Positions 1-8,215 of a DNA stretch of 64,000 nucleotides are shown in pieces (within the stretch, counting starts at the first letter, position 1; every line of letters starts with the position of its first letter). The notes beneath the pieces are model-generated. The model saw only the letters and a program-made list of their open reading frames with translations, did not search any database and was not told the DNA's origin. Made by a program: the position numbers and the translations under genes. Origin of the DNA: Mycolicibacterium elephantis DSM 44368 (lineage in GTDB: Bacteria; Actinomycetota; Actinomycetes; Mycobacteriales; Mycobacteriaceae); the NCBI RefSeq assembly GCF_004014805.1, contig NZ_ATDN01000089.1:1-64000 (forward strand), read 5' to 3'.

Positions 1-488
1 GCCACACGCGGACACGCGACCGCTCTTACACCACTCCACGGGACGTGACCGGCGAGAGCTTCGGATACGCGAGCCGAATCAAGTTGTGCGGTATCGAGTT
101 TCGCATATGTGGCGGCCAGGCTGCTGGGCTGCGGGGGTTCGCCGGCGGCGACGTGGATCGCGCGTCGCCGCTCACGGTGGATGTCCTCGGCGACGTTGGC
201 CAGCAGCGCGAAGTGCGTGAACGCGCGGATGACCGGGATCGCCTTGCGGATCGCGATGCCGTCGAACATGTCGGCCAGCTCGGCGCGGTCGATCTCGGAA
301 CGCCGGACCCGGAACGACTCCACGCGGGCACGCTCGACGAGATCGAAGATCTCATCACCGTTCTGCTCACGGATGGTGTCGCCGAGGATGCCGCCGAGCA
401 ACCGGATGTCTTCGCGCATCGGCTCGGTGGCCTCGCGGCCGACCTGGGTGCGCTGCACCGCGCCAATCGGCTCGAGACCGTCGACCAT
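1..488 (-). CDS. ppc: phosphoenolpyruvate carboxylase, N-terminal part (partial, possibly disrupted)
   Basis: PEP carboxylase makes oxaloacetate from PEP and bicarbonate, refilling the TCA cycle. The frame starts at ATG 488 (MVDGLEPIGAVQRTQVG) and carries typical N-terminal family sequence: EPMREDIRLLGGILGDTIRE, then ERARVESFRVRRSEID, FTHFALLANVAEDIHRERR and SLAATYAKLD. An in-frame GTG 30 bases upstream is an alternative start. About 148 residues in, from position ~47 down to 1, similarity stops: the frame reads HVPWSGVRAVACPRV, where the family has a V(S)PVITAHPTETRRR-type catalytic motif. The frame stays open to the window edge. This is either a junction (insertion or assembly edge) or real divergence. 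The gene is transcribed away from the glycolytic operon. The identity of the N-terminal part is secure; intactness is not. Confidence 0.82.
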   Translation of the reverse strand, partial: MVDGLEPIGAVQRTQVGREATEPMREDIRLLGGILGDTIREQNGDEIFDLVERARVESFRVRRSEIDRAELADMFDGIAIRKAIPVIRAFTHFALLANVAEDIHRERRRAIHVAAGEPPQPSSLAATYAKLDTAQLDSARVSEALAGHVPWSGVRAVACPRV

Positions 489-663
489 ACGTCCCAGTAT
501 CGGCGCAGCGGCACCCACGTCGCACGGCCGGGTGGTGCCGCGACTTGTTGCGCGTGCAAGCACCGGGAAAGAAATTTCGGCCGTTTCCGGAAGTCAACGC
601 GGCATCGGGAGCACGATATCGGTGTGATCTGTCATTGATTCTCGACATCCGCAGGAGCCCACC

Positions 664-1098
664 ATGGCCATGACAATCACCACCGCTGGTTCCGCCGGTC
701 GGCAGCCGCGCCGGCGCCTCCTTGTTCCCACCGCGGTGTTCGGCGCCGCCGTCGTACTGTCTGCCAACGCGATCGCCTCCGCCGCACCCGACGACGGCGA
801 ATGGGACATCGAGGCCTACGACAACTGCATGAAGCAGACGGTCCGAAACGCCGACTTGTGTTGCGTCGACTCGGGCGGGGTGCCCACCGCCGACTCGGAG
901 GACACGCAGGCCGACGGGTCGCCGAACTGCTATGCGCCGCCGGCCCAGGCGCAGGGCGTCGAACAGCCCGGGGTGCCACCGCGGCTACCACCAGGGGCCA
1001 TCGTCGGTCAACTGCCTGTCGCGCCTGTCGCGCCGGCAGGCCCGCAGAACCCCGGCGTGGCGCCGATCGTGACGCCGACGGTGGTGGCTCCGGGTTAG
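664..1098 (+). CDS. small secreted proline-rich protein, function unknown
   Basis: A 144-residue protein with a Sec-type signal: a basic N-terminus (RQPRRRLLVP), a hydrophobic stretch around residues 20-38 and an ASA cleavage site before APDDGEWD, so export is expected. The mature part has several cysteines (DNCMKQ, DLCCVDSGG, SPNCYAPP), which could form disulfides, and a C-terminal third rich in Pro, Val and Ala (VAPVAPAGPQNPGVAPI). AGGAG lies 8 bases before the ATG. The 3' end overlaps the convergent secG stop by 4 bases. I recognise no catalytic domain; it looks like one of the many small secreted mycobacterial proteins. Position between ppc and secG gives no clear functional hint. Confidence 0.75.
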   Translation: MAMTITTAGSAGRQPRRRLLVPTAVFGAAVVLSANAIASAAPDDGEWDIEAYDNCMKQTVRNADLCCVDSGGVPTADSEDTQADGSPNCYAPPAQAQGVEQPGVPPRLPPGAIVGQLPVAPVAPAGPQNPGVAPIVTPTVVAPG

Positions 1099-1328
1099 CC
1101 GTACTTGATCTGCAGGCCGACGCCGAAGATCGACACCAGCCAGATACCGGTGATGAACAGCGTCAGACGGTCCAGGTTCTTCTCCACGACAGTGGACCCG
1201 GACAAGCTCGACTGCACGCCGCCGCCGAACAGGCTCGACAGGCCGCCACCCTTGGCGCGGTGCAGCAGGACCAGGAGCACGACCAGCACGCTGGTCACGA
1301 CCAGGGTGATCTGCAGGGCCAGTTCCAT
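1095..1328 (-). CDS. secG: preprotein translocase subunit SecG
   Basis: A 77-residue inner-membrane subunit that helps SecYE move proteins through the Sec channel. Two transmembrane segments are visible: residues 3-22 (ALQITLVVTSVLVVLLVLLH) and about 53-72 (LTLFITGIWLVSIFGVGL). They are joined by the typical loop AKGGGLSSLFGGG. The length matches actinobacterial SecG. It lies 30 bases behind tpiA and closes the gap-pgk-tpiA-secG operon, the same order as in M. tuberculosis. Confidence 0.95.
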   Translation of the reverse strand: MELALQITLVVTSVLVVLLVLLHRAKGGGLSSLFGGGVQSSLSGSTVVEKNLDRLTLFITGIWLVSIFGVGLQIKYG

Positions 1329-1358
1329 GGCGGCCAGCCTACAGGCCGGGCGCGGGCG

Positions 1359-2144
1359 CTACGGCAACGGCCCGCCGGCGGCGATCGCGGACAGCGTGGC
1401 GAACTGCTCACCGTCGAGCGACGCGCCCCCGACCAACGCGCCGTCGACGTCCTCCTGCGCGACGATCTCGCCGACGTTCTTGGCGTTCACCGAGCCCCCG
1501 TAGAGCACCCGCACGCCGGCGGCCAGCTGCGGTGACGCCAGCTTGCCCAGTTCGTCGCGGATCGCCTTGCAGACCTCCTGTGCGTCGGCCGCGCTGGCGA
1601 CACGCCCGGTGCCGATCGCCCACACGGGCTCGTAGGCGATGACGGCGTTGCCGATCTGCTCGGCCGACAGCCCGGCCAGTGAGCCGCGCAGCATCTCCAC
1701 GTTGTGTTCGACGTGGTTGCCCGCCTCGCGCACCTCGAGCTGCTCACCGATGCAGATGATCGGCACCAGATCGTGCCGGAACGCCGCGGCGGCCTTGGCC
1801 GCCACCAGCGCATCGTCCTCGTGGTGATACGTGCGGCGCTCCGAGTGCCCGACGACCACGTACGTGCAACCGAGCTTGGCCAGGAAGGCACCGCTGATCT
1901 CGCCCGTGTAGGCGCCGGAGTCGTGCTGGGACAGGTCCTGTGCGCCGTACGTCAGCAGCAGCTTGTCGCCGTCGACGAGGGTCTGCACGCTGCGCAGGTC
2001 GGTGAACGGCGGCAGCACCGCGACGTCGACCTTGTCGAAGTACTTCTGCGGCAGTGCGAACGCGATCTTCTGCACCAACGCGATCGCCTCGAAATGGTTG
2101 AGGTTCATCTTCCAGTTGCCGGCGATCAGCGGCTTGCGGCTCAC
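1359..2144 (-). CDS. tpiA: triosephosphate isomerase
   Basis: Interconverts dihydroxyacetone phosphate and glyceraldehyde 3-phosphate in the cytoplasm. All catalytic landmarks are present: NWKMN (Lys), VVGHSERR (electrophilic His), AYEPVWAIGTG (base Glu, start of the flexible loop) and the phosphate-binding LYGGSVNAKN. The chosen start is GTG 2144 (SRKPLIAGNWKMN), because GAGGGG lies about 10 bases upstream and family members begin here. An ATG at 2162 would add six residues and overlap the pgk stop. About 261 residues, the usual length. Third gene of the glycolytic operon, 14 bases after pgk. Confidence 0.97.
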   Translation of the reverse strand: MSRKPLIAGNWKMNLNHFEAIALVQKIAFALPQKYFDKVDVAVLPPFTDLRSVQTLVDGDKLLLTYGAQDLSQHDSGAYTGEISGAFLAKLGCTYVVVGHSERRTYHHEDDALVAAKAAAAFRHDLVPIICIGEQLEVREAGNHVEHNVEMLRGSLAGLSAEQIGNAVIAYEPVWAIGTGRVASAADAQEVCKAIRDELGKLASPQLAAGVRVLYGGSVNAKNVGEIVAQEDVDGALVGGASLDGEQFATLSAIAAGGPLP

Positions 2145-2158
2145 GACTGTCGTACCCC

Positions 2159-3385
2159 TCACTGTTCCAGAACGGCGATGCCGGGCAGTTTCTTGCCCTC
2201 AAGGTATTCCAGGGACGCCCCGCCACCGGTGGAAATGTGGGAAAAGCCGTCGGCGGGCAGACCGAGTTGACGCACGGCGGCCGCCGAGTCACCGCCGCCG
2301 ACGACGCTGAACGCACCCTTGCCGGTCGCGGCGATGATCGCCTCGGCGACCCCTTTGGTGCCCGCCGCGAACGACGGGAACTCGAACACGCCCATCGGGC
2401 CGTTCCAGAACACGGTCCTGGCGTTGGACAGCAGGTTGGTGAACCGCTCCACCGATCCCGGCCCGATGTCCAAACCCATTTTGCCGTCGGGGATCTGGTC
2501 CGCGCGCACCGTCTCCGGCGTCGCGTCGGCAGCGAACTCGTCGGCAACCACGATGTCCACCGGCAGATGGATGACGTCGGCGTAGGTGTCCAGCAGCTTG
2601 CGGCAGGTCTCGATCATCCCTTCTTCGAGGAGTGACTTCCCTACCGGAACCCCTTGGGAGGCAAGGAATGTGAAGCACATTCCGCCGCCGATGAGGATGC
2701 TGTCGGCTTTGGTCGCCAGGTTCTCGATGACCGCGAGCTTGTCGGACACCTTCGAACCGCCGAGAACCACCGCGTACGGCCGCTCGCTCGAGCTGGTCAG
2801 CTGCTGCAGCACCTTGACTTCGGCCTCCACCAACCGGCCCGCGTAATGCGGCAGCAGCGTGGCCACGTCGTACACCGATGCCTGCTTGCGGTGCACCACG
2901 CCGAAGCCGTCGGACACGAACGCCCCAGGTGAACCGTCGGCGCCGCTGACCAGTTCGGCCAACTGCCTGGCCAATGCCCGCCGCTCGTCGTCGTCCTTGC
3001 TGGTCTCGCGCGGATCGAAACGGACGTTCTCCAACAGCAGCACGTCGCCGTCGGTCAGGCCCTCGGCTCTGGCGAGCGCGTCGGTGCCGACCACATCTGC
3101 GGCCAACTGGACATGCCTGCCGAGCTGCTCCCCCAGCGCGGCGGCCACCGGCGCCAGCGACAGCTTGGGATCCGGGGCGCCCTTGGGCCTGCCCAGGTGT
3201 GCGGTGACGATGACCTTCGCGCCGGCCTCACACAGCGCGCGCAGCGTGGGCACCGACGCGATGATGCGGCCAGGGTCGGTGATGTTGCGGTCATCGTCCA
3301 GTGGGACGTTCAAATCCGAGCGCACCAACACGCCTCTGCCCGAAACACCTTCGGCCAGAAGGTCGTCGAGCGTCTTGATGCTCAC
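2159..3385 (-). CDS. pgk: phosphoglycerate kinase
   Basis: Transfers phosphate from 1,3-bisphosphoglycerate to ADP, the first ATP-making step of glycolysis. Visible family motifs are RSDLNVPLDDDR near the N-terminus, HLGRPKGAPDPK, LGGSKVSDKLAVIENL, and the C-terminal nucleotide-binding GGGDSAAAV. The start is taken as GTG 3385 (SIKTLDDLLAEGVSGRG), two bases after the gap stop codon, giving 408 residues, as expected for the family. Longer in-frame starts would run into gap. The spacing implies translational coupling to gap. Confidence 0.97.
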   Translation of the reverse strand: MSIKTLDDLLAEGVSGRGVLVRSDLNVPLDDDRNITDPGRIIASVPTLRALCEAGAKVIVTAHLGRPKGAPDPKLSLAPVAAALGEQLGRHVQLAADVVGTDALARAEGLTDGDVLLLENVRFDPRETSKDDDERRALARQLAELVSGADGSPGAFVSDGFGVVHRKQASVYDVATLLPHYAGRLVEAEVKVLQQLTSSSERPYAVVLGGSKVSDKLAVIENLATKADSILIGGGMCFTFLASQGVPVGKSLLEEGMIETCRKLLDTYADVIHLPVDIVVADEFAADATPETVRADQIPDGKMGLDIGPGSVERFTNLLSNARTVFWNGPMGVFEFPSFAAGTKGVAEAIIAATGKGAFSVVGGGDSAAAVRQLGLPADGFSHISTGGGASLEYLEGKKLPGIAVLEQ

Positions 3386-3387
3386 TG

Positions 3388-4410
<1,023 letters not shown>

Positions 4411-4463
4411 TTTTGTCGCTCCCTCAGTTGCCTAATACGCGGTGCTGCTCACCGCTCAGCGTA

Positions 4464-4482
4464 GTGGTGTGACTCACACCAC
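4464..4482. promoter_or_regulatory. 19-bp perfect palindrome upstream of gap
   Basis: GTGGTGTGA-C-TCACACCAC is a perfect inverted repeat with 9-bp arms around one base. It lies 54 bp upstream of the gap start and 12 bp after the stop of the preceding gene. A single central base is too short for a stable RNA loop unless the stem frays, so a dimeric repressor or activator site is more likely than a terminator. The spacing (TGTGA-N1-TCACA) does not fit the CRP consensus (N6). The regulator is unknown. Confidence 0.55.
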
Positions 4483-4493
4483 GTGCGGGCTGG

Positions 4494-5201
4494 TCAATGC
4501 ACTGCCAGGCTCTGGTCGGTATAGGGGTTACCCAGCCATTTGCGCCGGATCGCCTGCAGCGTGCCGTCGTCTTCGAGCTCGGCCTGCGCGACGGTGAGCC
4601 GGCTGAGCAACGCCTGGTCGTGCGGGCCGACGGCGATCGCGATGTTCTCGACCGCGATCCCGCGCTGGACGACCTCCACGGCGGGGATCGGTTTCACCAG
4701 CTCGGTGAGCACCGGCCCCAGCTCCAGCACGGCGTCGCATCCGCCGGCGCTCAGGTCGGCCAGTGCCGCCGCGATGCCGTCGTAGACCCGCGCCGTCGCG
4801 GCCTTCCCCTCGGCGACGAGTTGCTCGGCGACCACCCGGGCGGTGCTGTCCTGCTGCACCCCGACGGTCAGCCCGTCGAGGTCGTCGACCGACCTGGCGC
4901 GCGGCAGGCGTTTGGTGTCGACGGCCAGCGCGTGCCCGCAGATAAGGTAGGGCGCCACGAACCGCGCCTTGGTCTCGCGTTCGGGCGTGACGGCGATGCC
5001 GGCCGCGACGCAGTGGTACTCGCCGGCGTTGAGCCGCTCGAAGATGCCGTCGTCGGTGGCGCCGCGGTACTCGACGAATTCGACTGTGGCGCCCAGCTTC
5101 TTGGCCAGCTCGGTCATCAGGTCGATGTCGAGGCCGCCGCCGTTGTCCATGCTGTTGAACGGTGGAAGCGGGACGGCGGTGCCGACCTTCAGGATCTCCA
5201 T
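4494..5201 (-). CDS. solute-binding-protein family 3-like protein without signal peptide
   Basis: A 235-residue periplasmic-binding-protein fold of the amino-acid family. It has the lobe I start (LKVGTAVPLPPFNSMDNGG), DIDLMTELAKKLGATVEFV, the hinge region VAAGIAVTPERETKARF, and LDGLTVGVQQDSTARVVAE at the start of lobe II. The usual members are exported lipoproteins feeding an ABC transporter. Here the protein begins directly with the binding domain: no hydrophobic leader or lipobox is encoded, and no permease or ATPase gene is nearby. It may therefore be a cytoplasmic ligand-binding or enzyme-like relative (some arogenate/cyclohexadienyl dehydratases have this fold). Function not assigned. 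It stands alone between whiA and gap, all on the minus strand. Confidence 0.7.
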   Translation of the reverse strand: MEILKVGTAVPLPPFNSMDNGGGLDIDLMTELAKKLGATVEFVEYRGATDDGIFERLNAGEYHCVAAGIAVTPERETKARFVAPYLICGHALAVDTKRLPRARSVDDLDGLTVGVQQDSTARVVAEQLVAEGKAATARVYDGIAAALADLSAGGCDAVLELGPVLTELVKPIPAVEVVQRGIAVENIAIAVGPHDQALLSRLTVAQAELEDDGTLQAIRRKWLGNPYTDQSLAVH

Positions 5202-5232
5202 GCGTCCAGTGTTCGACGAGTGTGGGATCGAT

Positions 5233-5258
5233 GCACGTGTTTCGCGCCGAACACGTGC
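5233..5258 (-). terminator. stem-loop downstream of whiA
   Basis: GCACGTGTT and AACACGTGC form a perfect 9-bp inverted repeat around an 8-base loop. It begins 32 bases after the whiA stop and lies before the next minus-strand gene. No U-run follows, as is common for mycobacterial terminators. It probably ends the uvrC-rapZ-yvcK-whiA transcript. Confidence 0.45.
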
Positions 5259-5289
5259 TGGTAACCCACGTTCGCGCGATTACGAACGG

Positions 5290-6267
5290 CTAGGCGTCTT
5301 CCAACAGGTCGGGGGTGACCGCCGACTCCGTGTCGGGAATGCCCTCCTGCTTGGCCTTGCGATCCGCCATCGACAGCAGGCGCCGGATCCGGCCCGCCAC
5401 AGCGTCTTTGGTCATCGGCGGATCGGCCAACCGGCCCAGCTCCTCCAGCGAGGCCTGCCGATGTTCGACGCGCAGCTTGCCCGCGGCGGCCAGGTGATCG
5501 GGCACGGTGTCACCGAGGATCTCCAGCGCGCGCTCCACGCGCGCGGCCGCCGCGACCGCGGCCCGCGCCGAGCGTCGCAGGTTGGCGTCGTCGAAGTTGG
5601 CCAACCGGTTGGCCGTGGCGCGCACCTCGCGGCGCATCCGGCGCTCCTCCCAGATCAGCCGGGTGTCCTGGGCGCCCATCCTGGTGAGCAACGCCCCGAT
5701 CGCCTCACCGTCGCGCACCACCACGCGGTCGCTGCCGCGCACCTCGCGGGCCTTGGCGCTGATCCCCAGCCGTCGCGCCGCGCCGACGAGCGCGAGCGCG
5801 GCCTCCGGGCCCGGGCAGCTGACCTCCAGCGCCGACGAGCGGCCGGGCTCGGTGAGCGAACCGTGGGCCAAAAACGCCCCGCGCCAAGCGGCTTCGGCGT
5901 CGGCGACGCTGCCCCCGACCACCTGGGCGGGCAGCCCGCGGACCGGGCGGCCGCGCATGTCCAGCAGCCCGGTCTGGCGCGCCAACGCTTCCCCATCCTT
6001 GGCGACCCGCACCACGTAACGGGTGTTCTTGCGGATGCCGCTGGCCGACAGCACGTGCACCACCGCGGTGTAGCCGTACAGGTCGTAGATGTCCTTGCGC
6101 AGCCGTCGCGCGATGATCCCCAGATCAACCTCGGCCTCGACGACCACCCGGCCCGACACGATGTGCAGCCCGCCGGCGAATCGCAGCAGCGAGGCCACCT
6201 CGGCGCGGCGAGCGCTGACGGAATTGACCAACAAGCGGCTCAGCTCGTCCTTGACCTCGGCTGTCAT
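5290..6267 (-). CDS. whiA: sporulation/cell-division regulator WhiA
   Basis: WhiA is a DNA-binding regulator of cell division and chromosome segregation in Gram-positive bacteria. The sequence has the N-terminal segment MTAEVKDELSRLLV, the homing-endonuclease-like core (LRFAGGLHIVSGRVVVEAE, GRPVRGLPAQVVGG, WRGAFLAHGSLTEP) and the C-terminal helix-turn-helix (HRQASLEELGRLADPPMTKD), ending AVAGRIRRLLSMADRKAK. About 325 residues, full length. The start is ATG 6267, which overlaps the yvcK stop as ATGA; a GTG two codons upstream is possible. Last gene of the conserved uvrC-rapZ-yvcK-whiA operon. Confidence 0.96.
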   Translation of the reverse strand: MTAEVKDELSRLLVNSVSARRAEVASLLRFAGGLHIVSGRVVVEAEVDLGIIARRLRKDIYDLYGYTAVVHVLSASGIRKNTRYVVRVAKDGEALARQTGLLDMRGRPVRGLPAQVVGGSVADAEAAWRGAFLAHGSLTEPGRSSALEVSCPGPEAALALVGAARRLGISAKAREVRGSDRVVVRDGEAIGALLTRMGAQDTRLIWEERRMRREVRATANRLANFDDANLRRSARAAVAAAARVERALEILGDTVPDHLAAAGKLRVEHRQASLEELGRLADPPMTKDAVAGRIRRLLSMADRKAKQEGIPDTESAVTPDLLEDA

Positions 6268-7277
6268 CGCCACGGGTCGTCACCTCTCGGTCCGTTCACA
6301 GTCGGAGTGGGCACGGTCGGCGCGGGTGGGGTGGGCCCACGCAGCCGCACACCTTCCAAAGCTGCGGCCAGCTTCGCCGGATCATGTAAAGGTGTACCAG
6401 GTCTGGATACGTCGGCAAACTCCACGTGAGCATCGAGGATGTTCGCGGTCCGGCGTAGTTGCTCGCGCTCGCGCTCGCTGGGCACCCGGCTGGCGTCGAC
6501 CACGATGTCGTGCACGGTGAACCCCGGCGCGTGCTGTGACAGCACGTGGATGTGGCGTTCGACGGAGAACCCCGCCGTCTCCCCCGGCTCGGCGACCAGG
6601 TTCAACACCAGCGCCCGGCGGGCCGGCGTCGCCTGCAGCGCCGCCGCAAGCTCCGGAACGAGCACATGCGGGATGACACTGGTGAACCAGGAGCCCGGTC
6701 CGAGCACCACGAGGTCGGCGGCCATGATCGCGTCCACCGCCTGCGGGGTGGCCGGCGGGTTGCCGGGCAGCAGCCGCACTCGGCGCACCTGCCCGACGGT
6801 GGTGGCGATGGCCACCTGCCCGCGGATCACCCGCGACATCCGCGGGTCCGACTCCAGCCCCGCGACGTCGGCCTCGATCCCCAGCGCGATCGGGCACATC
6901 GGCAGCACCCGGCCCTTGACGCCCAGCATGCGGCCCAGTTCGTCGAGCGCGGCGACCGGATCGGCGAGCACCTCGTTGAGTCCGGCCAGCATCAGGTTGC
7001 CGATCGGATGACCCGCCAGCGCGCCGTTACCCCCGAACCGGTGCTGGATGATGGTCGCCCACAACCGTCCGTGCGGGCTGTCAGATGCCAACGCGGCCAA
7101 TGCCATTCGCAGATCACCGGGCGGGACGATGTCGAGTTCGTTGCGCAGCCGGCCCGACGAGCCGCCGTCGTCGGCCACCGTCACCACCGCCGTGACGTGA
7201 GGGGTGAGCCTGCGCGCCGCCGACAACGTGGCGTACAGGCCGTGCCCTCCGCCAAGGGCGACGATGCGCGGGCTCAT
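6264..7277 (-). CDS. yvcK: gluconeogenesis/cell-wall factor YvcK (CuvA)
   Basis: A CofD/UPF0052-family protein that binds UDP-sugars. In mycobacteria the orthologue (CuvA) acts at sites of cell-wall synthesis. Typical motifs are the N-terminal GGGHGLYATLSAARR, VADDGGSSGRLRNELDIVPPGDLR, GHPIGNLMLAGL and LGPGSWFTSVIPHVLVP. The C-terminal ~25 residues (RGPTPPAPTVPTPTVNGPRG) are a proline-rich disordered tail. 337 residues. It overlaps rapZ upstream and whiA downstream by 4 bases each, so the three are translationally coupled. Confidence 0.94.
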   Translation of the reverse strand: MSPRIVALGGGHGLYATLSAARRLTPHVTAVVTVADDGGSSGRLRNELDIVPPGDLRMALAALASDSPHGRLWATIIQHRFGGNGALAGHPIGNLMLAGLNEVLADPVAALDELGRMLGVKGRVLPMCPIALGIEADVAGLESDPRMSRVIRGQVAIATTVGQVRRVRLLPGNPPATPQAVDAIMAADLVVLGPGSWFTSVIPHVLVPELAAALQATPARRALVLNLVAEPGETAGFSVERHIHVLSQHAPGFTVHDIVVDASRVPSEREREQLRRTANILDAHVEFADVSRPGTPLHDPAKLAAALEGVRLRGPTPPAPTVPTPTVNGPRGDDPWR

Positions 7278-8215
7278 TCGCGGCCCAGATCCCGGTGCAG
7301 CACACGCACCGTGAGGTCGTCACCCGCCTGCAGCCGGGTCGCGAGCGCTTCGGCGATCGCGACGCTGCGGTGCTTGCCGCCGGTGCAGCCGATGGCAACG
7401 GTCATATAGCGCTTTCCTTCGCGACGGTAGCCGTCGATCACGAGGTCGAGCAGTTGATGGTAGGTGTCCAGGAACTCTCTCGCGCCCTGTTGGGCGAGCA
7501 CGTAGTTCCGGACGGCCGGGTGCTGACCGCTGTGCGGCCGCAACTCGTCCACCCAGTGCGGATTGGGCAGGAAGCGCACATCCATGACGGTATCGGCGTC
7601 CATCGGCAGTCCGTACTTATACCCGAAGGATTCCACGGTGACACTCGTGTGACGGGTCGTCTCGCCGCCGAAAGCCCGTTCGATGCTCTCCCGCAGCGCC
7701 GGCACCGACAGCGTCGACGTGTCGATGACGAGGTCGGCGCCCGCGCGGACCGGCGCCAGCATCGCGCGCTCGGCCGCAATGCCTTCGGCCAGAGTCTGAT
7801 TGCCCTGCAGCGGGTGGCTGCGGCGGTTCTGCTCGTAGCGGCGGACCAGGATGTCGTCGGACGCCTCCAGGAACAGCACCCGCGGGGCGATGTTGCGGGT
7901 CGCCAGCTCCTGGCGCACCCCGTCCAGGTCGCCGGTGAACCCCCTGGAGCGCACGTCCATCACCACGGCCAGCTGGGTGATCCGCGAGCCGGCGGCCAGC
8001 CCGAGCTCGACCATGCGGGCGATGAGCTCCGGCGGGAGGTTGTCGGCGACGTACCAGCCGAGGTCTTCGAGCACCTTGGCCGCCGTCCCGCGCCCGGCTC
8101 CCGACAACCCGGTCACCAGGACGACGTCGATGTCTGATTCACCGGGTCGGTCGGCAGCCACCGATTCGGCGCCGACGTCGTCGCGCAGCTCCTCGTGCAT
8201 TCCCTGTTCCGTCAT
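7274..8215 (-). CDS. rapZ: RapZ-family nucleotide-binding protein (YvcJ)
   Basis: A P-loop protein of the RapZ/YvcJ family. In E. coli RapZ is an RNA-binding adaptor in amino-sugar control, but its role in mycobacteria is not settled. The P-loop reads GLSGAGRGTAAK, with Arg where many members have Lys. The same variation occurs in mycobacterial orthologues as I recall them. The C-terminal domain motifs FGYKYGLPMDADTVMDVRFL, NPHWVDELRP and AIGCTGGKHRSVAIAE are intact. 313 residues. The N-terminal ~28 residues are acidic and poorly conserved, so a later start is possible. Overlaps uvrC and yvcK by 4 bases. Confidence 0.94.
   Translation of the reverse strand: MTEQGMHEELRDDVGAESVAADRPGESDIDVVLVTGLSGAGRGTAAKVLEDLGWYVADNLPPELIARMVELGLAAGSRITQLAVVMDVRSRGFTGDLDGVRQELATRNIAPRVLFLEASDDILVRRYEQNRRSHPLQGNQTLAEGIAAERAMLAPVRAGADLVIDTSTLSVPALRESIERAFGGETTRHTSVTVESFGYKYGLPMDADTVMDVRFLPNPHWVDELRPHSGQHPAVRNYVLAQQGAREFLDTYHQLLDLVIDGYRREGKRYMTVAIGCTGGKHRSVAIAEALATRLQAGDDLTVRVLHRDLGRE

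Noticed and set aside
4464..4482. CRP (cAMP receptor protein) site upstream of gap
   Set aside because: TGTGA and TCACA are present but are separated by one base instead of six, so the CRP geometry does not fit.
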